Shown piece after piece: positions 25,318-33,781 of a stretch of 64,000 bases of DNA. Source of the stretch: Candidatus Leptovillus affinis (GTDB lineage Bacteria; Chloroflexota; Anaerolineae; Promineifilales; Promineifilaceae). The first letter of the stretch is position 1. The number at the start of each line of letters is the position of its first letter. The notes beneath the pieces were generated by a model. It saw nothing but the letters and a program-made list of their open reading frames with translations. It was not told the origin of the DNA and made no database searches. The DNA lies in NCBI GenBank assembly GCA_016705235.1, contig JADIYP010000002.1, positions 744,001 to 808,000 on the forward strand. The letters are read 5' to 3'. The translations under genes and the position numbers were made by a program.

Positions 25318-26613
25318 TTAGAGATAACCAAGTTTCTTCGCTTCACGAGTCAGCTCATCCTTGAAATCAGGGTGCGAGATGCCGATCAATGCCTGCGCCC
25401 GCTGCCGAATCGACTTGCCATACAACGAAGCGACCCCAAATTCGGTCACGACAAAGTGGACGTCGTTGCGCGTGGTCACGACCCCAGAGCCGTGCTTCAG
25501 CATGGGCACAATGCGGCTCAAGGTTCCATTTCGTGCCGTCGATAACAAAGCAATTATGGGCAGACCGCCCTTGGATCGCGCCGCGCCGCGAATAAAATCT
25601 ACCTGCCCGCCTGCCCCGCTGTATAGACGCGGCCCAATCGAATCAGCGCACACCTGACCCGTCAGATCGACTTCCAGCGCTGAATTGATGGCCACCATGG
25701 CGTTATTTTGCGCGATATTGAACGGGTCATTTACATAATCCGTTGGATGAAGTTCGATTAACGGGTTGTTGTGGATAAATTGATACAGCCGCTTGGTGCC
25801 AAACAAGAACCCGGCCACAATTTTGCCCGGATGGAATGTCTTGCGCGAGCAGGTAATCACGCCTCGTTCGACCATTTCAATCACGCCATCGGAGAAAAGT
25901 TCGGTGTGAATGCCCAGGTCTTTGTGGCTGCCCAGATTTTGCAGCACGGCGTCAGGGATACTGCCGATACCCATTTGTAAGGTTGCCCCGTTGGGGATCA
26001 TGGCGGCGATATGCGCGCCCACTTGCAGATGTTCGGCGGATGCGCCGCCTTGTGGCGCCTCAGGAATAGGGTAATCAGTTTCCACGATGCGATCCAGGCG
26101 GCTGAGATGGATGAAGCTGTCGCCCAATGTGCGCGGCATTTGCTGGTTTACTTCGGCGATGATCATGCCGGCAGATTCGGCGGCCGGTTTGGTTGTGCCG
26201 ACCTCCACGCCAAAGGAGCAAAACCCATGCTCGTCTGGCGGCGAAACGGAAATCAGGGCCATGTCGATGGGCAGGTAGCCATCGCGGAATAAGCCAGGGA
26301 TTTCGTTGAGGAAAATCGGGGTAAAGTCGGCGCGGCCTTCTTGCACGGCCGTTCGCACATTATGGCCGATAAACAATGCGTTGACCCGGAAACTATCTTG
26401 ATAGATGGGGTCGCAGTACGGAGCAGGGGCAAAGGTTAAAATATGAGTCAGTTCTACGTTGCGTAGTTCCGGTGCGCGCGATGTCAGCCCTTTGGTTAAT
26501 TCTACCGGAACGCCTGCGCCGCCGCCGACGTAGATGCGGTTGTTCGATTGGATGACACTGAGCGCCGAGGCGACATCAGTGACTTTGCTGCGATAAAGGT
26601 TTTCCCAATTCAT
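25318..26613 (-). CDS. Acetyl-CoA hydrolase/4-hydroxybutyrate CoA-transferase family
   Basis: A 431-residue CoA-transferase of the AbfT/Cat1 family, which exchanges CoA between acyl-CoA and a carboxylate. The N-terminal loop IYVGGGAGVPVELTKGL, the middle motif GATLQMGIGSIPDAVL, and the catalytic Glu in HTELFSDGVIEM are clear; the later NSALEVDLTGQV, GPRLYSGAGGQVDFIRGA and VTEFGVASLYGKSIRQRA fit the C-terminal domain. The acyl substrate cannot be read from sequence. Starts at 26613, overlapping the alanine dehydrogenase stop by four bases, so the two are translationally coupled. Confidence 0.9.
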   Translation of the reverse strand: MNWENLYRSKVTDVASALSVIQSNNRIYVGGGAGVPVELTKGLTSRAPELRNVELTHILTFAPAPYCDPIYQDSFRVNALFIGHNVRTAVQEGRADFTPIFLNEIPGLFRDGYLPIDMALISVSPPDEHGFCSFGVEVGTTKPAAESAGMIIAEVNQQMPRTLGDSFIHLSRLDRIVETDYPIPEAPQGGASAEHLQVGAHIAAMIPNGATLQMGIGSIPDAVLQNLGSHKDLGIHTELFSDGVIEMVERGVITCSRKTFHPGKIVAGFLFGTKRLYQFIHNNPLIELHPTDYVNDPFNIAQNNAMVAINSALEVDLTGQVCADSIGPRLYSGAGGQVDFIRGAARSKGGLPIIALLSTARNGTLSRIVPMLKHGSGVVTTRNDVHFVVTEFGVASLYGKSIRQRAQALIGISHPDFKDELTREAKKLGYL

Positions 26614-27767
26614 CTTAAAACATCCTTAAAGGCGGATCCTCCGGGTGATAAATGAACTTCAACGTCGCGGTTGAGCGTGGCGGCGATGTCCGGGTGGGTT
26701 AATTTGCCATGATAAAGGACAACGCCGCGCAGTAAGGGGGTGCGTTTTTGCACTGCGCCCAGCAAGCCATCTTCGCCAATTGCCAGTAAATAGGGCAGGG
26801 CGGCGTTGGTGATGGCGTAGCTGGTGGTTCGGGCGACGGCCGATGTGATATTTGGCACGCAGTGGTGGATGACTCCCTCGGCGATGTAGATGGGGTCACG
26901 CAGGGTGGTGGGGCGGCTGGTCTCGATGCAGCCGCCTTCGTCGATGGAAAAGTCGATGACGATGGAGCCGGGCCGCATACTGCGAATCATTTCGCGGCTG
27001 ACCAAGACGGGGGCGCGTTTGCCGGGTTCCAACACCGCGCCCACCAGCACGTCGGCGAATTGGACGGCGCGTTTGATGTTGAATTCGTTGGCCAGCATGG
27101 TGGTTACGCGTCCGCCGCAGCGTTCGTCTATTTGGCGCAGCCGGGGAATGTCGCGCCCCAAGACGGTGACTTCAGCGCCGAGACCGGTGAAGGCGCGGGC
27201 CGCATTGCTGCCAACCACGCCAGCGCCGAGGATGACCACGGCCGCTGCTGGCACGCCGGGCAAACCGCTTAATAAGATACCCAACCCATGTTGGCCGGGC
27301 AGGCTTTGGCCGCTGCGCAGCAAATTGCCGGCGATGACGGGAGCCATGCGGCCGGCAACTTCGCTGGCGGGCAGCAGCACCGGGCGAACGCCGCCGTCTT
27401 CTTCCAGTTCTTCGTAGGAGATGGCGGTGATTTCATGGTCGGACAGGGCTTTGAGGAGGTCGGGGGAGGCGACGCGCAGGTGCATGAAGGAGCAGATGAT
27501 CTGGCCTGGACGGAACAGGCGGTGTTCTGCGGCCGTGGGGCGGGCGACTTTGGCGACGATGTCGGCACGGCCGTATGCCTCGGCCGTCGAGTAGACAATT
27601 TGCGCGCCGGCGTTCCGGTAATGCTCGTCGGTGAAACCTGCGCCTAATCCGGCGTCGCGTTCGACGTAGACGGTATGGCCAGCTTTTGTCAGCGCATGAA
27701 CCCCGGGCGGGGTGAGGCCAACTCTCATTTCTAAATCGCGGATTTCTCTAGGGACTCCAAATTCCAT
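26610..27767 (-). CDS. ald: Alanine dehydrogenase
   Basis: A 385-residue NAD-dependent enzyme converting alanine to pyruvate and ammonia. The N-terminus MEFGVPREIRDLEMRVGLTP, the RPTAAEHRLFRPGQIICSFMHL block, the NAD-binding loop VVILGAGVVGSNAARAFTGL and the C-terminal CVPNITSAVARTTSYAITNA are family hallmarks. Length is slightly above the usual 370. AAAAGGAAAAG precedes the ATG at 27767. Upstream of and coupled with the CoA-transferase, consistent with a small carbon/nitrogen catabolic operon. Confidence 0.95.
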   Translation of the reverse strand: MEFGVPREIRDLEMRVGLTPPGVHALTKAGHTVYVERDAGLGAGFTDEHYRNAGAQIVYSTAEAYGRADIVAKVARPTAAEHRLFRPGQIICSFMHLRVASPDLLKALSDHEITAISYEELEEDGGVRPVLLPASEVAGRMAPVIAGNLLRSGQSLPGQHGLGILLSGLPGVPAAAVVILGAGVVGSNAARAFTGLGAEVTVLGRDIPRLRQIDERCGGRVTTMLANEFNIKRAVQFADVLVGAVLEPGKRAPVLVSREMIRSMRPGSIVIDFSIDEGGCIETSRPTTLRDPIYIAEGVIHHCVPNITSAVARTTSYAITNAALPYLLAIGEDGLLGAVQKRTPLLRGVVLYHGKLTHPDIAATLNRDVEVHLSPGGSAFKDVLR

Positions 27768-27828
27768 GGTGCTTTTCCTTTTGCGTAGTGGGAAATAGGG
27801 CGTAATTGCTTACGCCGCGTTTTTGGGT

Positions 27829-28296
27829 TCAGGCGCCATAATGGGCGTATGGTTTGGGCGAGTCTCCCTGGGCATTGTGCCAGGCCTGCACAACCATGCG
27901 GAAGATGTCTGATTCGGTGATGATGCCAACCAGATTTCCCTGGCTGTCGGTGACGGGCAGGCTGCCGATGGTATGGGCGAGAAGCTGGTGGGCAGCTTCG
28001 CCGATGGTGGCGTTTTCGGAAATGGTGATTGGGTCGGTGGTCATGATTTCGGCGACGGTGAGGCGGGCGAGCATAAAGCTGAGTTCCCAGATATTGAGGG
28101 AGTTAACCGGTGAAGGTTGGGCGTTGCGTATATCGCCGTAGGTGACAATGCCAATGAGACGGCCGTTATCTCCCACCACCAGCAGCCGCCGAATTTTGTG
28201 GCTGGTCATGATTTCGTATGCATCTGAGAGGGTGGTGGTTGTTTTCGCGGTGATTACGTCTCGCGTCATCCAATCCCGAACCATTTCCAGTTTCAT
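27829..28296 (-). CDS. CBS-domain protein
   Basis: A 155-residue pair of CBS domains: VRDWMTRDVITAKTTTTLSD with IRRLLVVGDNGRLIGIVTYG, then VAEIMTTDPITISENATIGE with IGSLPVTDSQGNLVGIITES. There is a short C-terminal tail rich in His, Gln and Asp. Probably an adenine-nucleotide-responsive regulator of a partner protein. The ribosome-binding site GGGAGGAGCG belongs to the dispersed repeat whose palindrome starts 20 bases upstream (28316). Confidence 0.92.
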   Translation of the reverse strand: MKLEMVRDWMTRDVITAKTTTTLSDAYEIMTSHKIRRLLVVGDNGRLIGIVTYGDIRNAQPSPVNSLNIWELSFMLARLTVAEIMTTDPITISENATIGEAAHQLLAHTIGSLPVTDSQGNLVGIITESDIFRMVVQAWHNAQGDSPKPYAHYGA

Positions 28297-28302
28297 CGCT
28301 CC

Positions 28303-28395
28303 TCCCTTGAAAATAGATTTGTCAAATCTTTAAGATTTGACAAATCTCAACCGTTTCATTCGTGGTGGTGGGTATGCCACTCATGGTATCTCCTG
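28303..28395 (-). repeat. Dispersed head-plus-palindrome repeat, copy A
   Basis: A 31-bp near-perfect palindrome (28316-28346) made of GATTTGTCAAATC and GATTTGACAAATC with a TTTAA centre, followed by ACCACCACGAATGAAA read on the minus strand and a ribosome-binding-site-plus-ATG head (GGAGATACCATGAGTGG). Copies at 41.08 and 49.80 kb; a variant palindrome at 57.3 kb. Confidence 0.8.
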
Positions 28396-28420
28396 TAAAA
28401 CAATTTCTAACCGGAGACCC

Positions 28421-28456
28421 AAAAAGACGCCTGCCGCCCACAAGCGGCAGGCGTCT
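28421..28456 (-). terminator. Rho-independent terminator of the dsbA-VKOR operon
   Basis: On the minus strand GACGCCTGCCGC and GCGGCAGGCGTC form a 12-pair stem around a TTGTGG loop, followed by TTTTT. Positioned just after the stop of the VKOR gene. Confidence 0.9.
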
Positions 28457-28466
28457 TGGCCATGAT

Positions 28467-28922
28467 CTAATCGACTGCTTTGTTGACCGCGCGTATATAC
28501 CCGATAGCCAGAATGAGTTGTATGATGATGATGCCGGCCGAAATGAGGCAATATCGGCAGACGGCATGAATGATAAATATCTCCAGCAAAGTGAGGTAGA
28601 GGGTGAATACCACCGCCAAACCGGTCAGGCCGATCATGATTTCCGGCAGATAGTCATCCAAAATACCAACCCAATCTTTCAACCAGGCCACCATAAAAAT
28701 GGTGATATAGCCGAGCAACCCGATGAGGGCGACGGGTATAGGGCCAATTGCCGAGTAGGGCGCGCCAGGACCGCTGACGATGCCGCAGTCTTCAAATCCA
28801 CCGGGTTCACAAACGCCGACAATATCGCCGTTATGAAAGAGCAGGAGAAAGTAGGCGACAAACATGCCGAATACAGACAGCAATTGGATGACGCGGATTT
28901 GCCAATCGTCGGGTAGTTTCAT
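28467..28922 (-). CDS. Vitamin K epoxide reductase family protein
   Basis: A 151-residue four-helix membrane protein that reoxidises a DsbA-type partner using quinone. It carries the loop cysteines C38 and C46 (VCEPGGFEDCG) and the active-site CRYC (C122 and C125) at the start of the last helix. The ATG at 28922 has GTGAGG upstream; an in-frame TTG at 28925 is less likely. Encoded seven bases after the DsbA-like gene, the classic bacterial pair for making exported disulfides such as those around c-type cytochrome maturation. Confidence 0.92.
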   Translation of the reverse strand: MKLPDDWQIRVIQLLSVFGMFVAYFLLLFHNGDIVGVCEPGGFEDCGIVSGPGAPYSAIGPIPVALIGLLGYITIFMVAWLKDWVGILDDYLPEIMIGLTGLAVVFTLYLTLLEIFIIHAVCRYCLISAGIIIIQLILAIGYIRAVNKAVD

Positions 28923-28929
28923 CAAGGCC

Positions 28930-29655
28930 TCACGAACCTAGTTCACTGTCTAGCAGTTGTTGGAAGTTGGCGATAGGCAGGTTGCCTTCTACTTTTTGCC
29001 CGTTGATGAAGAATGTGGGCGTGGCGGAGATGCCGCTGCGGTTGGCGGCTTGAATGTTGGCGCTGACGGTGCTTTCGTAACGGCCGTCATCATAACAGGC
29101 CGCAAACGCTGTGGTGTCTAGCCCTAAATTGCCCGCTATCTTCAAGAAGCCATCACGCGTGTTAAAGTCTGCGGTTTGCTGAATGCCAAATAACGCCTTG
29201 TGATACGGCTCGAAGGCGCCTTGTTCGTTGGCGCACAGCGCCGAGGCCGCCGATGGTAACGTGGGATAGCCGTTTTGGCCGCCCAACGCATAGGGTATGG
29301 TGATCCAGCGTACCTGGCCAGATTCAACATATTGCGCTCTTAAAATGTCTGCTGAATTCAGGTTAAAATTCGCGCAGTGGCCGCAGCCGTAATCGGACAC
29401 TTCGACGACAGTTAAGGCCGCGTCTGCCGCTCCGGTAGCGACGCAGTTGGCCGGATTCGCGGCGCAGTAGTCTTCTAAAACCAGGCTGCGGGTGGGGGTG
29501 GGCACGGCCGTTGGCGCGCCTGTTCCTTGCAGCGAGGCGAACAATAAGCCAAATAAACCAACGACGCCCAGGCCGATGATACCGCCAATAATTGCCCAAT
29601 TGGTTTTTCGTTCATCTTTTTGTGCGTTGCGCTTGTTTCTTGATCTAGTTGCCAT
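28930..29655 (-). CDS. DsbA-like thioredoxin-fold oxidoreductase
   Basis: A 241-residue membrane-anchored disulfide oxidase. After a positively charged N-terminus, one membrane helix (about residues 20-42) and a short linker, the thioredoxin fold carries the active site CGHC (C91-C94) and a cis-Pro loop in SATPTFFINGQKV. Its expected partner, VKOR, follows directly. Two extra cysteines in EDYCAANPANC lie just before the fold. AAGGAAGG precedes the ATG. Confidence 0.92.
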   Translation of the reverse strand: MATRSRNKRNAQKDERKTNWAIIGGIIGLGVVGLFGLLFASLQGTGAPTAVPTPTRSLVLEDYCAANPANCVATGAADAALTVVEVSDYGCGHCANFNLNSADILRAQYVESGQVRWITIPYALGGQNGYPTLPSAASALCANEQGAFEPYHKALFGIQQTADFNTRDGFLKIAGNLGLDTTAFAACYDDGRYESTVSANIQAANRSGISATPTFFINGQKVEGNLPIANFQQLLDSELGS

Positions 29656-30049
29656 ACGTCATTAACCTTCCTTATGATAAAAATCTTGTTGTGTACTGTG
29701 TGTGAACGGTCTGTTGGGAATGATCCAAAGGATTGCCGGTTTCTCCGGCGGGCTAATTTTCCCATAAGAGTGTGTTTGCTGCCAAAAGTGGGGCGGCGGC
29801 TTAATGGAATGCTTAATGGGTTTTTGTGGGTTGGGGGCTGGTTGACTGACAAATCACAGAATTTTACCGCAGAGAGCGCAGAGGACGCGGAGGTTTTCTC
29901 TGGTACAAACTCCGCGCTCTCCGCTTTCTCCGCGGTTATATAAGTTTTGTCAGTCAATCAGGGGTTGGGGGTGAAAATTGGCGTTTGGGCGGACACGGCC
30001 GTTCCCAAAATTTTCCCCTGTCCGCTGTGCTATGTTACACTACCCCATC
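29656..30049. other. Intergenic region with 118-bp palindromic element
   Basis: Divergent promoter region of the dsbA-VKOR operon and purN. It holds the inverted-repeat element described at 29841-29958; otherwise no gene is seen. Confidence 0.6.
29841..29958. repeat. Palindromic MITE-like element of 118 bp
   Basis: Outer arms GTTGACTGACAAA and TTTGTCAGTCAAT, inner arms rich in GCAGAGAGCGCAGAGGA and GCGCTCTCCGCTTTCTCC, almost fully self-complementary about a CTGGTACAAAC centre. The inner words repeat CGCAGAG/GCAGAGG. No open reading frame. Confidence 0.75.
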
Positions 30050-30646
30050 ATGAATGCACGTCTTGTTGTTTTTATTTCCGGGTCGGGCACAAATTTGCAG
30101 GCGTTGATCGAGGCGGTAAACGGCCGTTCCCTTCCCGCCGAAATTGTGCTGGTGGTATCTAATCGGGCGCAGGCGTATGGGCTGGCGCGGGCGCAAGCGG
30201 CCGGTATCCCGACATGCGTATTGAGCCTGAAATCGTTCAAAGAGGCTGGTAAAAACCGCGAGGAATATGACGCTGCCCTGGCCGAATTGGTTCAGACTTA
30301 TCATCCAGACCTTATTGTGCTGGCCGGTTGGATGCATGTCCTCAGTCCTGTTTTCCTGGCGCAATTTTCGGGCCGGGTAATTAATTTGCATCCGGCGCTG
30401 CCGGGGCACTTTGTGGGCACACAGGCCATCGAACGCGCGTTTGCCGCCTATCAGGCGGGGGAAATCAGCCAGAGCGGCTGCATGGTGCATGTAGTGATTC
30501 CTGAAGTGGATGCGGGACCGGTGATCGACACGGCCGTTGTCCCCCTCTTTCCCACCGACACCCTCGATGAGTTCGCCGCCCGGATGCACGCTGCCGAACA
30601 TCGGCTGCTTGTGGCTGCGGTTTCCCAGGTGTTGGCGCGTGATTGA
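30050..30646 (+). CDS. purN: Phosphoribosylglycinamide formyltransferase
   Basis: A 198-residue folate-dependent GAR transformylase of the PurN type. The N-terminus LVVFISGSGTNLQALI, the catalytic Asn and His in VINLHPALPG, and the catalytic Asp in VIPEVDAGPVI are all present. The ATG at 30050 follows a short upstream region. The only purine gene in the window on the plus strand. It ends in VLARD, 27 bases before the stop of the SppA-like gene on the other strand. Confidence 0.95.
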   Translation: MNARLVVFISGSGTNLQALIEAVNGRSLPAEIVLVVSNRAQAYGLARAQAAGIPTCVLSLKSFKEAGKNREEYDAALAELVQTYHPDLIVLAGWMHVLSPVFLAQFSGRVINLHPALPGHFVGTQAIERAFAAYQAGEISQSGCMVHVVIPEVDAGPVIDTAVVPLFPTDTLDEFAARMHAAEHRLLVAAVSQVLARD

Positions 30647-30673
30647 AGTACAGTTTAGAACCAGTCGAATGCT

Positions 30674-31594
30674 CTAAAACTTCAGATAAAACGGCATAAG
30701 ATAGAGCGGACGGCCGTCTAAAACCGGCAGCGTCTCACCAAACAACATCCGGCCGAGTTCCAGCAGGGCGTCCTCTGGAGCGGGTGGGGTTTCTTTGGCT
30801 TCGAAGGGGCGCGGGAGGATGTAACGGCCGTCTCTAGGATACAAATTGGCCACCGGCAGCGCGGTTCCATCGTCTATTTTCCAGCCGGCCATCTCCCCCG
30901 CCTTGTAGACCGCATCCACAAAATCGCCAAAGCTGTCCACCAGTTGATGGGCTTGCGCCTGCCGTCCGGTCCACACCCGGCCTTCACAAATGGCGTCCAA
31001 TTCCTCAACGGGGAGCTGACGGCCGTTGGCCACCACCTGTTTAAACTGCTCGTAATTGTTCACAATGCCCGCCCAAAAAATCGACCGTTCCTCATCTGTC
31101 AGCGGCGCGGAATCCTGGTAAAGCCCGGCGCGCGCGCCGCGCTGCAAACTCGCCTGATGGACATTCAGCTTTTCATATAATCCTTTGGTACTCACCCGGC
31201 CGCTAATGACCCCAATCGAACCGGTAATAGTTCCCTGCTGGCACATGATATGCTGCGCGGCGGCGCTGACGTAATAACCGCCGGAAGCCGCGACGTTGCC
31301 CATATAAACCACCACCGGCTTTTTCTGGCTGATGCGCTCGATCTGGCGGCCGATGAGATCGGAGGCCAGGGCAGAGCCGCCGCCGGAATCCACATGGAAA
31401 ATCAGGGCGGCCATGTCGTCCATCTCTTCGGCCTGACGCAGCAGGCGCACCAGGGTGGCTTCGCCGGCCGTCGATCCGCCGAGGAAGGGAAGGGGCAGGT
31501 CGATGGGCGGCTGGCGGCTTGGCCCCATCATGATGGAACCTTCCAGCGTGACCACGCCGATAAACTGCTTGCGGCGGCGGCGCGATTTTTCCAT
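30674..31594 (-). CDS. S49-family peptidase, Ser-bearing C-terminal half of SppA
   Basis: A 306-residue protein matching the C-terminal S49 domain of two-domain SppA signal-peptide peptidases. The nucleophile Ser is in NVAASGGYY, after VDSGGGSALASDLI, and GSIGVISGRV follows. The position of the general-base Lys in single-domain SppA is not filled here; the neighbouring gene product supplies a matching Lys (see 31723). ATG at 31594 is preferred to a TTG at 31597. Upstream sequence in the same frame is open through the linker to about 31735, suggesting that it was once, or is, joined to the upstream gene. It is likely membrane-associated, but has no clear signal itself. Confidence 0.85.
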   Translation of the reverse strand: MEKSRRRRKQFIGVVTLEGSIMMGPSRQPPIDLPLPFLGGSTAGEATLVRLLRQAEEMDDMAALIFHVDSGGGSALASDLIGRQIERISQKKPVVVYMGNVAASGGYYVSAAAQHIMCQQGTITGSIGVISGRVSTKGLYEKLNVHQASLQRGARAGLYQDSAPLTDEERSIFWAGIVNNYEQFKQVVANGRQLPVEELDAICEGRVWTGRQAQAHQLVDSFGDFVDAVYKAGEMAGWKIDDGTALPVANLYPRDGRYILPRPFEAKETPPAPEDALLELGRMLFGETLPVLDGRPLYLMPFYLKF

Positions 31595-31740
31595 CAACTG
31601 CCCCCGTGCCTCGCTCCAGGTTGCCAGCCGCGCTTTAGGCCGGGTTTGTTTCTCTGCTGTTGGGAGATCAGCCTCTCCCCCATCTCCCCCATCTCCCCCT
31701 CTCTCTTCTTCTTCCTCAGCCTTTAGCTCTGGCTCTCTCG
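31595..31740 (-). repeat. Low-complexity GGGGGAGAT/GAAGAA linker
   Basis: Between the two SppA-like genes the minus strand has GAAGAAGAAGAGAG and three GGGGGAGAT units. Read in the frame of the downstream gene it is open as an acidic linker (EEEEERGGDGGDGGE). A one- or two-base slip here would fuse the two genes. Confidence 0.65.
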
Positions 31741-32565
31741 CTCCCCCGCCAGCAAATAAGCCAGCTCATCTTCATAAGCAATCGCGTCGATCAGTCCTTC
31801 GGCTAACGCTTCTTCTGCAAACAGCGGCGCGCGGTCAATGAGGGATTGCATGTCGCCCTGGGAAAGGCAACGGCCGTCGGCCATATCGGCCGTGAGCATA
31901 TCGTAGCGATCTTCCAGCAGCCAGGTAAGCTGCTCTTCCTCTTCGGGCGTCATGGCCGCCTGGCCAAGGGTATTTAAGGCGGTTTTGTAGGGCGAAATTT
32001 GCACCACATCCATCTCGATGCCTACCTTGGCCAGGGCGTCTTTCAGGAAAATGGCTTCCATCCGCAGACCCAGCACTTCAAACTGCACTCCCGGCGGGGC
32101 GATGATTTTATCGGCGGCCGTGGCGACGTAGTAGTGGGCCATGTCCAGATAGGGCGTGTAAACAATCACCTCTTTGCCTGCTTCCCGCAGGCGGCTGATG
32201 GCGCGGCGTACGTTTTGCAGCGTGCCCAGTCCGGCGCTAAATCCCTGGAAAATGAAGACGACGCCTTTCACGTTGTTGGCGTCGGCGATGGCCCGGAGAC
32301 GGCCGTTTACCACTTCCATACTGAGCGGCGGCGCAGGCAGCGGCAGTTGGCGCTCGATAAAACCACGCGGCGGGTCGGCCCGTTCCGGCAGCGGCCCGCC
32401 GAGGGGCAAGACCACATAATCCAGCTGCGTATGGCGTGCCTGTCGCAGCCAATTGCGCAGGGAAATGCCGCCGCCGCGCCAAAGCGTGCCCAGGTCGGTT
32501 CCTGCCTGGCGTAGTTCGCGCGTCAATTCGCTGAAAAAATCGGGTTGTTTGACTTGTTCGGTCAT
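31723..32565 (-). CDS. S49-family protein, Lys-bearing N-terminal half of SppA
   Basis: A 280-residue protein resembling the N-terminal domain of 67-kDa-type SppA. The domain contains GKEVIVYTPYLDMAHYYVAT, where the Ser loop of the partner has AASGGYY, so no nucleophile is present, and VQISPYKTALNTLGQAAM, the place of the catalytic Lys of two-domain SppA. In E. coli-type SppA the Ser-Lys dyad is built from both halves of one chain; here the halves are in two genes 128 bases apart. A frameshift in the linker repeat is an alternative. Possibly acts on cleaved signal peptides at the membrane. Confidence 0.8.
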   Translation of the reverse strand: MTEQVKQPDFFSELTRELRQAGTDLGTLWRGGGISLRNWLRQARHTQLDYVVLPLGGPLPERADPPRGFIERQLPLPAPPLSMEVVNGRLRAIADANNVKGVVFIFQGFSAGLGTLQNVRRAISRLREAGKEVIVYTPYLDMAHYYVATAADKIIAPPGVQFEVLGLRMEAIFLKDALAKVGIEMDVVQISPYKTALNTLGQAAMTPEEEEQLTWLLEDRYDMLTADMADGRCLSQGDMQSLIDRAPLFAEEALAEGLIDAIAYEDELAYLLAGERESQS

Positions 32566-32718
32566 AGGTTCGCCTGTTAACAGGAGACCTGACGGGTTTG
32601 CTTAAACTCGTCAGGTCTGACTGATTTTGTAATCTGGTAGCCGCGTATCGCGTTTGGCCTATGATAGCCGATGCGTTATAATGCGTCGACATTAACAAGC
32701 CGCCTCGGCGGTGTATAA

Positions 32719-32815
32719 GACACAGGGAGCTGGGGCAAGCCTGGCTGAGAGGATGACCACGTTCGTCATCGACCTGCGAACCTGATCCGGGTAATGCCGG
32801 CGTAGGAAGATTGTC
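32719..32815 (+). promoter_or_regulatory. TPP riboswitch (THI element)
   Basis: Contains the conserved thiamine-pyrophosphate-box sequence GGCTGAGAGGATGACC, then GCGAACCTGATCCGGGT and AATGCCGGCGTAGGAAG, with a closing stem GACA/TTGTC. Known to bind TPP. The likely target is the thiamine pyrophosphokinase gene 310 bases downstream. Confidence 0.97.
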
Positions 32816-32834
32816 AACTTTTGCCAATATTCAG

Positions 32835-32859
32835 AGCCACCCGGAAGGGTGGCTTTTTT
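32835..32859 (+). terminator. Rho-independent terminator after the TPP riboswitch
   Basis: AGCCACCC-GGAA-GGGTGGCT followed by TTTTT, located 20 bases after the aptamer. This is the expected expression platform: TPP binding favours termination. Confidence 0.95.
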
Positions 32860-32890
32860 ATTTGCCTGAGAGAATGGCGGTCTGGCCGGG

Positions 32891-33098
32891 AAACCCTTCG
32901 GGTTTTGCGCCTTGGGGCTTAGACTGTCGTGGCGGAGAAACCCGAAGGGTTTTGGTGCTTGGGAGTTAAACGTGATGGTCGAAAAACCCTTCGGGTTTTA
33001 CGCCTTGGGGCTTAGACTGTCGTGGTGGAGAAACCCGAAGGGTTTTGGTGCTTGGGAGTTAAACGTAATGGTCGAAAAACCCTTCGGGTTTTGGCGCG
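32891..33098. repeat. 93-bp tandem repeat, 2.2 copies
   Basis: Units start at 32891, 32984 and 33077, each 93 bases apart, with a hairpin CCTTCGGG at the start and CCCGAAGGG midway (AACCCTTCGGGTTTT and AAACCCGAAGGGTTTT). Two full units and a third partial one, differing at a handful of positions. 93 is a multiple of 3, so a repeating frame exists, but it is not a credible gene. Confidence 0.95.
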
Positions 33099-33126
33099 AG
33101 TTGCCTGGCGGTGAAAGGATGGAAAA

Positions 33127-33771
33127 ATGACCGTTTTTGTATTTGCCAATGGAGATATTGAGCGGACAGAGTGGATACGGCCGTTACTCCCCCAGGCCGC
33201 CTTCATCATTGCCGCAGATGGCGGCACGCGCCATCTGTTTGCCCTGCAAACGCCGCCCGATCTGGTCATCGGGGACATGGATTCGATTCCGCCGCAGGTG
33301 ATGGCCTGGCTGCAAAGCACGCCGGCCAGGCTGATCACCCATCCAACGGCCAAAGATGAAACAGACCTGGAACTGGCCTTGCTGCACGCCCTGTCTTTCG
33401 ATGCGCCGATCTGGATTTTTGGCGCATTGGGCGGCCGCCTGGACCAGACGTTGGCGAATATCTTGCTGCTGGCGCACCCGGCGCTGCGCGGGCGCACACT
33501 GCGCCTGATGAATGAATACGAACGCGCCTGGCTGGTGGAAACCCACGCGCTGGTACACGGCCGTTCCGGTGACCTGGTCTCGCTGATTCCTTTGGCTGGA
33601 GATGTGACCATTCAGGCGACGGCCGGGCTGGCCTGGCCGCTGCGCGATGAGGTGCTGGCCTTTGGTCCGGCGCGCGGCGTGAGCAATGTGATGACGGAAG
33701 ATACAGCCGAAGTCTGGCTGGCTGGCGGCCGGCTGCTGTGCGTGCATACGCAGCAAAGCTGGCGGCGATAA
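33127..33771 (+). CDS. thiN: Thiamine pyrophosphokinase
   Basis: A 214-residue enzyme transferring pyrophosphate from ATP to thiamine. Family features: VFVFANGDIER at the N-terminus, IIAADGGTRHLF, LVIGDMDSIP with catalytic Asp residues, DETDLELALLHAL, GALGGRLDQTLANILLL. The C-terminal thiamine-binding part has GVSNVMTEDTAEVWL. AAAGGA precedes the ATG. Control by the TPP riboswitch upstream would give feedback on the pathway end product. Confidence 0.95.
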   Translation: MTVFVFANGDIERTEWIRPLLPQAAFIIAADGGTRHLFALQTPPDLVIGDMDSIPPQVMAWLQSTPARLITHPTAKDETDLELALLHALSFDAPIWIFGALGGRLDQTLANILLLAHPALRGRTLRLMNEYERAWLVETHALVHGRSGDLVSLIPLAGDVTIQATAGLAWPLRDEVLAFGPARGVSNVMTEDTAEVWLAGGRLLCVHTQQSWRR

Positions 33772-33781
33772 ACATACCCAT

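Noticed and set aside
32912..33130. Open frame across the 93-bp tandem repeat
   Set aside because: The frame exists because 93 is a multiple of three; the peptide is a repeat artefact and has no ribosome-binding site.
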